64,000 bases of DNA, taken from contig JBGAIH010000022.1 in the NCBI GenBank assembly GCA_044225675.1, positions 23,011 through 87,010 of the forward strand, read 5' to 3'. Below the pieces are notes generated by a model. That model ran no database searches, was not told where the DNA came from, and saw nothing but the letters and a program-made list of their open reading frames with translations. The DNA is from JACMQX01 sp044225675. Its GTDB lineage: Bacteria; Pseudomonadota; Gammaproteobacteria; Burkholderiales; Burkholderiaceae_C. Made by a program: the position numbers and the translations under genes. Each line of letters begins with the position of its first letter. The stretch's first letter is position 1. This document shows positions 26,844 to 34,952 of the stretch, piece after piece.

Positions 26844-28013
26844 TTACTTGGTCTTGCCCGGGTCCTTGACGTCCTTGATGACGTCGAACTCGACGTTGTA
26901 GAGCTGCCCGTCCTTCTTCTCGACCTTGCGCAGATAGATGTTCTGCACCACGTCGCGGGTCTGCGCGTCGATGTACATCGGGCCGCGCGGGCTCTCGAAC
27001 AGCTGGCCCTTCATGGCTTCGAGCAGCGCGTCGCCGCCGCCCTTGCCGCCGGTCTTCTTCAGCGCCTCGTAGATGACGCGCATGCCGTCATAGCCGCCGA
27101 CGGCCATGAAGTTCGGGCGCAGGCCCTTGTTGGCCTTCTGGAAGGCCTCGACGAACTTCTTGTTGAGCGCCGAGGGGTGGGCCGCCGAGTAGTGGTGGGA
27201 GGTGACCACGCCCAGCGCGCCGTCGCCCATGTCGTTGAGCTGGTCGTCGTCCGTCACGTCGCCGGTGCCGATCAGCTTGATGCCGGCCTTGTCCATGCCG
27301 CGCTCGAGGAACTGCTTCATCACGGCCGCGCCCGCGCCCGAGGGCACGAACACGAACAGCGCGTCAGGCTTGCTGTCGCGCACCTTCTGCAGGAAGGGGG
27401 CGAAGTCCGGGTTGCGAAGCGGCACGCGCAGCGCCTCGGTCACCTGGCCGCCGTTGAAGGTCAGGCGGTCCTTGAAGAACTTCTCTGCATCGAGGCCCGG
27501 ACCGTAGTCGGAGACCAGCGTCACCACCTTCTTGATGCCGTTCTTGGGCGCCCAGTCGGCCAGCGCGACCGAGGCCTGCGGCAGCGTGAAGCTCGTGCGC
27601 ACGACGTAGGGCGAAGCCTGGGTGATGCTGGAGGTGGCAGCGGCCATCACCACCAGCGGCACCTTGGCCTGCGTGGCGATCTGCGCGGTGGCCAGGGCCG
27701 AGGGCGTGATGCCCATGCCGGCGAGCACGTTGACCTTGTCGTTGACCACCAGTTCCTGGGCCAGCCGCTTGGTGACGTCGGGGATGCTGGTGTCGTCCTT
27801 GACGATCAGTTCCACCTTCTTGCCCGCGACGGTGGCGCCGTTCTGCGCCATCCAAAGGCGCGCAGCCGCCTCGATCTGCCGGCCGGTCGTGGCCTGCTGG
27901 CCGGTCATCGGAAGGATGAGGCCGATCTTGAAGGTGTTGTCCTGCGCAAAGGCGCTGCCGGTGAGGGCCAGCACGGCCGCAGCCGTGGCGCTGAGGAAAT
28001 GGCGTTTGTTCAT
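26844..28013 (-). CDS. ABC transporter substrate-binding protein, LivJ/K type
   Basis: The 389-residue periplasmic protein has a signal peptide (about residues 1-23, AFA before QDNTFKIG) and the two-lobed Leu/Ile/Val-binding fold: KIGLILPMTGQQATTGRQ, a central GYDGMRVIYEALKKTGG motif and a C-terminal QNIYLRKVEKKDGQLYNVEF. It is upstream of livHMGF and follows the VanB-like reductase with a 98-base gap that could hold its own promoter. Homologues in Burkholderiales often serve aromatic acid uptake; the ligand is not determined. Confidence 0.9.
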   Translation of the reverse strand: MNKRHFLSATAAAVLALTGSAFAQDNTFKIGLILPMTGQQATTGRQIEAAARLWMAQNGATVAGKKVELIVKDDTSIPDVTKRLAQELVVNDKVNVLAGMGITPSALATAQIATQAKVPLVVMAAATSSITQASPYVVRTSFTLPQASVALADWAPKNGIKKVVTLVSDYGPGLDAEKFFKDRLTFNGGQVTEALRVPLRNPDFAPFLQKVRDSKPDALFVFVPSGAGAAVMKQFLERGMDKAGIKLIGTGDVTDDDQLNDMGDGALGVVTSHHYSAAHPSALNKKFVEAFQKANKGLRPNFMAVGGYDGMRVIYEALKKTGGKGGGDALLEAMKGQLFESPRGPMYIDAQTRDVVQNIYLRKVEKKDGQLYNVEFDVIKDVKDPGKTK

Positions 28014-28111
28014 GATGCGTGTCTCCGGGTTAGAAAACTGGGGCCGAGTGTCTGACCGCTTGCGTTATTCCACAAGAGGGATTTCCGACTTTTAGATATA
28101 ACAAAATGCGA

Positions 28112-29098
28112 TCACTGCTCCGGCCGGTAGGCTGAATCCAGCACCACCGAGCCGACCACACGCGACACGCAGGCGCAGATGCGCCGTCCTTCGGACTTTT
28201 CCTCGTCGCTCAGGAACACGTCGCGGTGATCGATTTCGCCGTCCACCGCGATCACGTCCATGGCGCACAGGCCGCACTCGCCACGCCGGCAGTCGGAGAT
28301 CGTCATCACGCCGGCCTGGTCGAGCGCGTCGAGCAGGCTGCAGTCGGCCGGCACGGTGATGTCGAGCTGGTGACGCGGGAGCTGGACCCGAAAGCGCTGC
28401 GGCGCGAAGCGGCCGCTGCTGCCGAAAGTCTCGTAGCGCAGATCGGCCTCGGGTCGGCCGGCCTCGCGCCAGGCACGCCGGGCGGCATCGAGCATGGACA
28501 CCGGGCCGCACAGGTACATCTGCCCGCCCGGGGGCAGAGCCGCGATCTCGGCGCCGAAGTCGACCCGCACGCCCTGCCCCGACACGCACGTGCGCACCGC
28601 ATCGCCGAGGGCCGCGGCAAGTTCATCGGCCAGCGCCAGTTCGTCGGCGGAGCGCGCGGCGTAGACCGCGCGCAGCGATGCGCCGCGCGCAGCCAGCACC
28701 CGCGCCATTCCGACCAGCGGCGTCACGCCGATGCCGCCGGCCACCAGCAGGTAGGCCGGCGCGTTCAGGTCCAGCGGGAAGTGGTTGTGGGGGCCGCTCG
28801 CACGCAGCCGGTCGCCGGCGGACAGGGTCCACATCGCCAGCGAGCCGCCCTTGCCGTCGTCCAGCCGCTTGACGGCGATGCGCCAGCAGCCGCCCTCGGG
28901 TTCGTCGCGGAACTCGCCCACGAGCGAGTAGGAGCGCGTCTGAGGCCGGCCGCCAGCCAGCACCTGAACCTGCAGATGGCTGCCCGGCTCCCAGGGCGCC
29001 GCACCGCCATCGGGCCGCAGCCGGATCTCGCGGACGGTGGGCGTGAGGTCGCGGATCGATACGACCGTGGCCTCGGTCCAGGCCTGGGAACTGCGCAT
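28112..29098 (-). CDS. vanB: Vanillate O-demethylase-type oxidoreductase (flavin / [2Fe-2S] reductase)
   Basis: This 328-residue reductase passes electrons from NADH to a Rieske oxygenase. It has the flavin motif RSYSL (55-59), the NAD motif GGIGVTP (121-127) and a C-terminal plant-type [2Fe-2S] domain with Cys270, Cys275, Cys278 and Cys308 (C-x4-C-x2-C-x29-C). The order reductase domain first, ferredoxin last is that of the phthalate dioxygenase reductase class. It lies 17 bases after the GntR gene, with vanA beyond that, so the regulator interrupts the pair. VanAB demethylation releases formaldehyde. The gene symbol is by family. Confidence 0.82.
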   Translation of the reverse strand: MRSSQAWTEATVVSIRDLTPTVREIRLRPDGGAAPWEPGSHLQVQVLAGGRPQTRSYSLVGEFRDEPEGGCWRIAVKRLDDGKGGSLAMWTLSAGDRLRASGPHNHFPLDLNAPAYLLVAGGIGVTPLVGMARVLAARGASLRAVYAARSADELALADELAAALGDAVRTCVSGQGVRVDFGAEIAALPPGGQMYLCGPVSMLDAARRAWREAGRPEADLRYETFGSSGRFAPQRFRVQLPRHQLDITVPADCSLLDALDQAGVMTISDCRRGECGLCAMDVIAVDGEIDHRDVFLSDEEKSEGRRICACVSRVVGSVVLDSAYRPEQ

Positions 29099-29115
29099 GG
29101 AATGTCTCCTCGATT

Positions 29116-29877
29116 TCAGCGTTTGCGGATGAGCCGCACGCCCGGCATCTGGTCGAGCCTCGGACTCGTGACGGCTTCGCGCAGGTTGCGCTGGGCGATG
29201 CGCGAGTGCTCGCGCATGATGGCCTCGGCACGCGAGCCCTCGCGCCGCTCGATGGCCTCGAGCACCTGCCAGTGCTGGTCCTGCGCGACGATGAGCATGT
29301 CGCGCGCCTGCGGCGAATTGGCCTGCACGACGACGAATCCGGAAGGCGATGCGAACGGCAGGCTGTTGACGCGTTCGATCTCGCGCGCGATCACGCCGCT
29401 GCCGGCCATCTCGCTGAGCAAGTCGTGGAAGCGGCCGTTCAGCCGCACGTAGGCTGAGAACGCGTCGTCGTTCAACGCGGGCTGGGCGAGCACGGCGTCG
29501 ATCTGCGCCAGCGCCTCGCGCGCCTCGCCCAGCACCACGGGCGGAACGCCGCGCTCGGCCGCCAGCCGTGCCGACAGGCCTTCGAGCGTGCCGCGCAGCT
29601 CGATCGCCTCGGAGATGTCGCGCTCGGAGAACGTGCGCACCGCATAGCCGCCATTGGGCAGGGCCTCCAGCAGGCCCTCCTGCTCCAGCCGCATCAGCGC
29701 CGCGCGGATCGGCGTGCGCGACACGCCCAGCTTCTCGACGATGGAAAGCTCGGCAATGCGCGCGCCGCCGGGCAGCTCGCCCGAGAGAATCATCTCGCGC
29801 AGCCGAAGCTGGGCCTTGACGGCTTGCGAGGCACCGGCTTCCGGCGCGTCGACGGACAGGGAGGACAGCGTGGCCAT
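29116..29877 (-). CDS. GntR-family regulator (FCD domain), vanR-like
   Basis: The 253-residue protein has an N-terminal winged helix (AQLRLREMILSGELPGGARI, then VSRTPIRAALMRLEQEGLL) and an all-helical FCD effector domain. It sits between the oxygenase and reductase genes, spaced 19 and 17 bases, and so is co-transcribed with its probable targets. The TGTATACA element upstream of vanA is the type recognised by FCD regulators. Probable repressor relieved by vanillate or a related acid. Confidence 0.88.
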   Translation of the reverse strand: MATLSSLSVDAPEAGASQAVKAQLRLREMILSGELPGGARIAELSIVEKLGVSRTPIRAALMRLEQEGLLEALPNGGYAVRTFSERDISEAIELRGTLEGLSARLAAERGVPPVVLGEAREALAQIDAVLAQPALNDDAFSAYVRLNGRFHDLLSEMAGSGVIAREIERVNSLPFASPSGFVVVQANSPQARDMLIVAQDQHWQVLEAIERREGSRAEAIMREHSRIAQRNLREAVTSPRLDQMPGVRLIRKR

Positions 29878-29896
29878 GGCAGTCGGTCCTCGGCGC

Positions 29897-31015
29897 TCAG
29901 GCGGCCTGGCGGATCGGAATCACCGGCGCCTTGGGCCGCTCGCGCGCCACCAGCCCGTCGATCAGGCGGCGCGCCCACATCGAGCCGGCGTCGATGTTGA
30001 GGTTGTAGAAGCGGTGGTCCGGGTGCTCGTCCATCGCCACCTGCTGGGCTTCGAGCACGTGCTCGTCCTCGCGAAAGATCGAGGCCACGCCTTCGCGCAG
30101 CTGGTGCGTCAGGCGCTGCTCGCCCAGGCAGTAGTTGCGCGCGAAGGCCCAGAAATAATGGCAGCTGCCGTCGGTTTCGGGCGTGATGGTGTTGAGCACG
30201 AAGCCGTTGACGCCGCGGCTGCGGTCGCTCTGCGCGGGGTCGCCCTGGTTGCCGCCGGGCGGCACGGCACCCGTGCCCGCCTCGGCCACGCCGACGTCAA
30301 TGGTCACGGTGCACGGCGCCTCGAAGCGGATGATCTGCCAGCGGTCCACCTTGCCCTCGTAGCCGCGCGCATGACGGATCTGCGCAGCCCAGAACGGCGG
30401 CGGGTCGATGTTCTCCATCCAGCGGGTGACCGTGGCCGTGCGGTCGCCGTGCGTGGCCACGAAGGGCGCCTCGGCCACGGCGCGCTGGCCGATGCTGGAG
30501 CCGTGCACGAAGGTCTCGTGCGTGAGGTCCATCAGGTTGTCGACCACGAGGCGGTAGTCGCACTTGACGGTGATCAGCTTGCCGTCGCCGGCCCAGGCCG
30601 GATCGTCGTTCCAGTGCAGGTCGGGCACCAGCGCCGGGTCGGCCTTGGCCGGGTCGCCAGGCCAGATCCAGACGAAGCGGTGGCGCTCGATGACCGGATA
30701 GCTGCGCACGCAGGCCGAAGGATTGAGCGTCTCCTGGCTCGGCATGTGGGTGCAGCGGCCCTGCGCGTTGTAGACGAGGCCGTGGTAGCCGCAGACCACC
30801 TCGTCGCCCTCCAGCCGGCCCAGCGACAGAGGCAGCAGCCGGTGCCAGCATGCGTCCTCCAGCGCTGCGACCTGCCCGCCGCTCAGGCGGTACAGCACAA
30901 GCTTCTGGTTGCAGATCGTGCGGGCCAGCAGTGAACGCCCGACTTCGACGTCATAGGCGGCGGCGTACCAGGCGTTCAGCGGGAAGGCGGATGAGGACGA
31001 CGATGCAGGCTTCAT
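29897..31015 (-). CDS. vanA: Rieske non-haem iron oxygenase, vanillate monooxygenase type
   Basis: The 372-residue oxygenase has the Rieske motif Cys56-x-His58 ... Cys75-x2-His78 and the mononuclear iron motif Asn160-x2-Asp163-x2-His166-x4-His171. The overall length and LNAWYAAAYDVEVG start match the VanA group, which O-demethylates vanillate to protocatechuate. An aryl ether or other aromatic substrate remains possible. I start it at the ATG at 31015, which matches the family; an upstream in-frame ATG would run into the operator. It is divergent from the MetE-like gene. Confidence 0.82.
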   Translation of the reverse strand: MKPASSSSSAFPLNAWYAAAYDVEVGRSLLARTICNQKLVLYRLSGGQVAALEDACWHRLLPLSLGRLEGDEVVCGYHGLVYNAQGRCTHMPSQETLNPSACVRSYPVIERHRFVWIWPGDPAKADPALVPDLHWNDDPAWAGDGKLITVKCDYRLVVDNLMDLTHETFVHGSSIGQRAVAEAPFVATHGDRTATVTRWMENIDPPPFWAAQIRHARGYEGKVDRWQIIRFEAPCTVTIDVGVAEAGTGAVPPGGNQGDPAQSDRSRGVNGFVLNTITPETDGSCHYFWAFARNYCLGEQRLTHQLREGVASIFREDEHVLEAQQVAMDEHPDHRFYNLNIDAGSMWARRLIDGLVARERPKAPVIPIRQAA

Positions 31016-31025
31016 GGATACCGAT

Positions 31026-31056
31026 TGTATACATTGATTGATGAAAATCAATCAAT
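31026..31056. promoter_or_regulatory. Operator region between vanA and the MetE-like gene
   Basis: TGTATACA at 31026-31033 is a perfect palindrome of the kind bound by FCD-type GntR regulators. It runs directly into ATTGATTGA (31033-31041), a six-base loop, and TCAATCAAT (31048-31056), a nine-bp perfect inverted repeat. Two stacked palindromes right at the vanA start suggest repression by roadblock or two different regulators. Confidence 0.6.
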
Positions 31057-31165
31057 TCGGCGATTTCAAGTCGATTCACGGCATTTCTGTATTCAGCGCC
31101 GCCATCGAAAGTTGACCTACCATTGCCGCTGGCCCTCTTACCACTTTCCGATCCGGAGACATTCC

Positions 31166-32281
31166 ATGACCGCGACCCTCCCCGCCCGCTATGACCACGT
31201 CGGCAGTTTCCTGCGTCCCAAGTACCTGCTGGAAGCGCGCGAGCAGAAGGCGCGCGGCGACATCACGCCCGAGCAGCTGCGCGCCGTCGAGGACAAGGCC
31301 ATCACCGAGATCGTGAAGTTCCAGGAGGACATCGGCCTCAAGAGCATCACCGACGGGGAGTTCCGCCGCACGTACTTCCACATCGACTTCCTGGAGCAGA
31401 TCGGGGGCGTGAAGACCGACATCCCGGTCACGATCCGCAAGCCAGACGGCACCGAGGAACTGGCGCCGCCCGTGATGCGCGTCATCGACAAGGTGCGCCA
31501 CGTCAAGGACATCCAGCTGGCCGACTTCAACTACCTCAAGAGCCAGGTCAGCGCCGGCCGCACGCCCAAGGTCACCATTCCCTCGCCCACCATGCTGCAC
31601 TTTCGCGGCGGCCGTGCCGGCATCAGCCGGGACGCCTACCCCGAGCTGGACCCGGCCTTCTACGACGACGTGGCCAAGGCCTATGGTGAGGAGCTGCGCT
31701 CGCTGGCCGCCGCGGGCTGCACCTACGTGCAGATGGACGACACCAATCTCGCCTACCTGTGCGACGAGAAGATGCGCGAGGCGGCCCGCCAGCGCGGCGA
31801 CGACCCCAATGAGCTGCCGCACCGCTATGCCGCCTTCATCAACAAGGTGGTCGCGCAAAAGCCCGCCGGCATGCTGCTGGCCATGCACCTGTGCCGTGGC
31901 AACTTCAAGAGCACGCATGCGGCCGCAGGCAACTACGAACCGGTGGCCGAAGCCCTGCTCAAGGAGATGGACCTGGACGCCTACTTCCTCGAGTACGACG
32001 ACGACCGCTCGGGCGACTTCCGGCCGCTGCGCTACCTGCCCAAGGGCAAGACCGTGGTCCTCGGTCTGGTGACGACCAAGTTCGGCGAGATGGAAAGCAA
32101 GGACGACCTCAAGCGCCGCATCGACGAGGCCGCGCGCTATGCGCCGCTGGAGCAGCTCGCGCTGTCGCCGCAGTGCGGCTTTTCCAGCACCGTGCACGGC
32201 AACAACATCGCGGTGGAAGCGCAGCGCGCCAAGCTGCGGCTGGTGGTGGAAACGGCGCAGGACGTCTGGGGCACGGCCTGA
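31166..32281 (+). CDS. MetE-like (cobalamin-independent methionine synthase C-terminal domain) methyltransferase
   Basis: The 371-residue protein corresponds to the C-terminal half of MetE and to short YxjG/YxjH-like proteins. Zinc-site residues are plausible in the MHLCRGNFKS (His-x-Cys), EYDDDRSGDF and LSPQCGFSST (terminal Cys) segments. The start ATG at 31166 has GGAG upstream. It lacks the N-terminal half that binds polyglutamyl folate in full MetE. It is divergent from vanA and shares its regulatory region, so it may work with one-carbon or methyl transfer during O-demethylation. That link is inferred. Confidence 0.8.
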   Translation: MTATLPARYDHVGSFLRPKYLLEAREQKARGDITPEQLRAVEDKAITEIVKFQEDIGLKSITDGEFRRTYFHIDFLEQIGGVKTDIPVTIRKPDGTEELAPPVMRVIDKVRHVKDIQLADFNYLKSQVSAGRTPKVTIPSPTMLHFRGGRAGISRDAYPELDPAFYDDVAKAYGEELRSLAAAGCTYVQMDDTNLAYLCDEKMREAARQRGDDPNELPHRYAAFINKVVAQKPAGMLLAMHLCRGNFKSTHAAAGNYEPVAEALLKEMDLDAYFLEYDDDRSGDFRPLRYLPKGKTVVLGLVTTKFGEMESKDDLKRRIDEAARYAPLEQLALSPQCGFSSTVHGNNIAVEAQRAKLRLVVETAQDVWGTA

Positions 32282-32296
32282 GGCTGCGCGTCACGA

Positions 32297-32322
32297 GACA
32301 AACGCGCGGCCGGGCGTTTGTC
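32297..32322 (+). terminator. Hairpin after the MetE-like gene
   Basis: GACAAACGC (32297-32305), eight-base loop, GCGTTTGTC (32314-32322): nine perfect pairs just 15 bases after the stop. There is no T run, so its strength as an intrinsic terminator is uncertain. Confidence 0.55.
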
Positions 32323-32438
32323 GTCGCGTGGCGGCAGGATCGCGCTGATCGCGGCGGGGTCTTCCCGGAGGGTGCCACGGGGCGCCGGTTAAGATGGACG
32401 TCCTTTTGTCCTGCGTCCGTTCCAGCGGCTTCTGCCCC

Positions 32439-33050
32439 ATGCGTCTGCCCTCCTCCGTCTCCATCGCCCTGCTGTCCGTGGCACTTGGCCTGCCTGCCGC
32501 CGCCCAGGCGCAGGCCGCCTCCTCGCCCGCCAAGAAGGAACTCGTCAACAAGGTGCTGCAACTGCAGCAGCCGGCCATCGAAGCGCTGGCCCGCAACCTG
32601 GCCGAACAGCCGGCGGCCGCGATTGCGCAGCAGGCCGGCCAGATCATCCGAACCCGCGTGCCCGCCGACAAGCGCGAAGCCGTCGGCGCGGCCGTGCAGG
32701 CCGACGTCAACAAGTACGTCGAGGAGGCGGTGCCGCTGGCGCGCGCCAGTGCCATCAAGCTCGCGCCGTCGACCGTAGGCGCGGTGATGGAAGAAAAGCT
32801 CACCGAAGACGAACTCAAGCAGGTCATTGCGATCCTCGAATCGCCGGCTTTCGCCAAGTTCAGACGCCTCGAGCCCGAACTGCAGAGCGCGCTGCTGAAC
32901 AAGCTGGTGGCCGAGACCCGTCCCGCCGTGGAACCCAAGATCCGCGCACTGGACCTGAGCGTGGCCAGGCGCCTGGGCATCGACACGTCAGGCGCCCCCG
33001 CAGGCGCGGCCAGCGGAGCCCGTGCCCCGGCCCGCGCCGCCAGCAACTGA
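32439..33050 (+). CDS. Exported DUF2059-domain protein
   Basis: The 203-residue protein has a signal peptide (residues 1-26, ending AQAQA) and a helical body with EKLTEDELKQVIAILESPAFAKF, the DUF2059 signature, followed by an Ala/Pro-rich tail. Function is unknown; members are periplasmic in many proteobacteria. The start is the ATG at 32439 because the signal peptide follows it directly; the frame is open 15 codons further upstream. Confidence 0.8.
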   Translation: MRLPSSVSIALLSVALGLPAAAQAQAASSPAKKELVNKVLQLQQPAIEALARNLAEQPAAAIAQQAGQIIRTRVPADKREAVGAAVQADVNKYVEEAVPLARASAIKLAPSTVGAVMEEKLTEDELKQVIAILESPAFAKFRRLEPELQSALLNKLVAETRPAVEPKIRALDLSVARRLGIDTSGAPAGAASGARAPARAASN

Positions 33051-33152
33051 TCTCGCCCTCCAATCCCCGGCACGGCGCCGCCTCTCCAGGCCGTCGCAGC
33101 TGTGGCCTAATCGGGGGTTGGACTTTTTCTTTTATTTTTGACCGGAGCCATC

Positions 33153-33320
33153 ATGCCCAAGGAAGCCAGAACAGAAGCCGAACGCCAAGCCACCCCCCGC
33201 CCGACGCCCGCCAAGGGCCTGACCTTCACTGCGGGCAAGGGCCAGAAGCGCAGCCTGGAGCGCGGCACCGCCACGCGCAGCAAGAAGAACCCCGGCAAGC
33301 GCGCCAAGAAGGGCGGCTGA
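33153..33320 (+). CDS. Small very basic protein (55 aa)
   Basis: The product is rich in Lys, Arg, Thr and Gly (ARTEAERQATPRPTPAKG ... SKKNPGKRAKKGG) with no hydrophobic stretch, so it is likely disordered and able to bind nucleic acid. The ATG at 33153 lies eight bases after a GGAG. An A/T-rich segment upstream (TTTTTCTTTTATTTTTG) and a strong terminator after the stop make a complete single-gene unit. I do not recognise the family. Confidence 0.7.
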   Translation: MPKEARTEAERQATPRPTPAKGLTFTAGKGQKRSLERGTATRSKKNPGKRAKKGG

Positions 33321-33351
33321 TACGGCGGCCTTCACAGGCTTCTCCCAGAAG

Positions 33352-33379
33352 ATCCCGGCCAGGTGCCGGGATTTTTTTT
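33352..33379 (+). terminator. Rho-independent terminator after the small basic gene
   Basis: ATCCCGGC (33352-33359), loop CAGGT, GCCGGGAT (33365-33372), then a T run to 33379. Eight perfect pairs and eight T residues make this a confident intrinsic terminator. Confidence 0.92.
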
Positions 33380-33416
33380 GGAATGCGCAGCGAGCGGACC
33401 GAGCGCCCGCCCGCCT

Positions 33417-33866
33417 TCACTGCGTCCGGCCCGGCACGGTGCCATCGGTCGGCACGACGACGCGCGAGCGTCCGTCGGGCGACAGCACCGTCTCGGCCTC
33501 ACTCGGCACCTGCGACGCCGAGCCCGCAGCGGCAGGGCCGGTGCTCACGCCAGGGCCGGGTGGCACGTTGGGCACGACGGTGGCGCGACCGTCGGGCGTG
33601 GTCGTCATCTCGGGCACCGCGCCGGGGCCAAGGCGCGCACGGTCCAGCGCCAGCCCGGCGTCGCGGATGCAGGCGTCTCGCTGCGGTGCCGGCAGTTGCG
33701 CGGCCTGGCAGGCTGCGATCGCGCGCTCATACGCCTGGCGGGCCTGCGCGAGCGGCGCTGGCGTCGGCGCGGTCTGCGCCTGCGCGGCTGCGCCGACGAG
33801 CCAGAACGCGGCGGCCAGGCTGGCAATGTGGTGGCGTTGGCAGGTCGGACAGTTGGTCATGCGCAT
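33417..33866 (-). CDS. Hypothetical exported protein
   Basis: The 149-residue protein has a signal peptide (cut near AAAQAQT). The mature part has two Cys residues (AACQAAQLP, RDACIRDAG) that could form a disulfide and a C-terminal pair of related segments, TTTPDGRATVVP and LSPDGRSRVVVP. I do not recognise the family. Start may be the second Met (33860). Confidence 0.6.
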   Translation of the reverse strand: MRMTNCPTCQRHHIASLAAAFWLVGAAAQAQTAPTPAPLAQARQAYERAIAACQAAQLPAPQRDACIRDAGLALDRARLGPGAVPEMTTTPDGRATVVPNVPPGPGVSTGPAAAGSASQVPSEAETVLSPDGRSRVVVPTDGTVPGRTQ

Positions 33867-33929
33867 CGGCTCATCGTAGCCCTGACGCAGCCACCCGAGA
33901 GGTCACGCAGGCAGGCCCTTTGATGCCCG

Positions 33930-34289
33930 TCAATTGCGGTCCGGCTTGGGCGCATAGGCCGCTCCGCGAGGACGAAGGGTCGATGCGTCCGCCACGGCAG
34001 CCGTGGCGACGACGCTTCGCGTGTTCACGAGCGGGCAGTCCTGCTCGTTGCCGAACACCAGATGCCCTCCCGGGTAGACCTGGGGCAAGACCTCGTGGAT
34101 CTGAAAGCGCATGTCCACCGGCGGCGTCTGCGCCTGGTAGACGACCCGATCCGCCGCGTCGTAGACGGTGTAGCAGGCCAGCGCAGGTGTTGCCAGCAGC
34201 GCGGCCACCGCCGCCAGCCCCGCGAGGCGCAGAGCGTTGAACAGGCCCGGCGGGTGCGGGCGATCGGCAGGGTGCAGAGAACTCGGCAT
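33930..34289 (-). CDS. Exported protein with conserved CYTVYD motif
   Basis: The 119-residue protein has an N-terminal hydrophobic segment (about residues 16-37) and a short mature domain beginning CYTVYDAADRVVYQAQTPPVD and containing YPGGHLVFGNEQDCPLV. The pattern is one I have seen in uncharacterised Burkholderiales proteins. The start is the ATG at 34289, which has GGAG upstream; the frame stays open to 34445. Two Cys residues could pair in the periplasm. Confidence 0.65.
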   Translation of the reverse strand: MPSSLHPADRPHPPGLFNALRLAGLAAVAALLATPALACYTVYDAADRVVYQAQTPPVDMRFQIHEVLPQVYPGGHLVFGNEQDCPLVNTRSVVATAAVADASTLRPRGAAYAPKPDRN

Positions 34290-34516
34290 GTCGGGCTCCA
34301 GTGTCGGTAGGCGGGTCGCGGGTGCTGCGGATGTTGTCATCCATGCATGAAAGATCCGGGAATCGGTGGGGACATTCACAGGGAACATGCCACGTCTGCA
34401 TCGTGCGGCGCGCAGGCCACAGGGCCTGTCAGCCGGCTCCGACAATCCCTGTCAGGCAATGCGGACTCGTGGCTGAACGGCGCATCTCGGGTCGCATAGC
34501 CGCTTAGGATGAACGC

Positions 34517-34921
34517 ATGTTCGACCGGATGAGACATTCGCTGCGGGACTTCGCGCGGCATCGGCCAGGCACGCGTTTCGTGAGCCGCTACGAGCGCGCG
34601 CGCCGTGACGAGCGCGGGACCGTGCATCGCACGGTGATCGCCACCATGGGCTTCTTTCTCGTGCTGCTGGGCATCGTCCTCGTTCCCGCACCGGGGCCGG
34701 GCTTTCTCGTGATCCTCGCGGGCGCCAGCCTGATCGCTCAGGAGATGCTGCCGGTCGCCCGGCGCCTGGACGCCATCGAACTCTGGCTGCGCGTGCGGCT
34801 GCGCCGTCTGCGCGGCTTCTGGCGCGCACGCCTTGGCCCGGGCGGTCGCGCCGCGTGCGTCGGCGCGGCAGTGTGTATGCTTGCGTTCCTGGTGTCCGGC
34901 GCTCTCGTGATTCTGCTTTGA
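34517..34921 (+). CDS. Small inner-membrane protein of the PGPGW type
   Basis: The 134-residue protein has three hydrophobic segments, with the conserved motif PAPGPGFLVILAGASLIAQE in the loop and second helix. It matches the PGPGW family of small transmembrane proteins. Function is unknown. It begins after a 227-base divergent gap and is followed 31 bases later by a DMT permease. Confidence 0.75.
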   Translation: MFDRMRHSLRDFARHRPGTRFVSRYERARRDERGTVHRTVIATMGFFLVLLGIVLVPAPGPGFLVILAGASLIAQEMLPVARRLDAIELWLRVRLRRLRGFWRARLGPGGRAACVGAAVCMLAFLVSGALVILL

Positions 34922-34952
34922 GCCGGCCGGGTGCCGCATCCCACTCCGTCAC

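Noticed and set aside
31016..31051. An upstream ATG (31051) as vanA start
   Set aside because: The added residues do not match VanA homologues and would be encoded by the TGTATACA palindrome.
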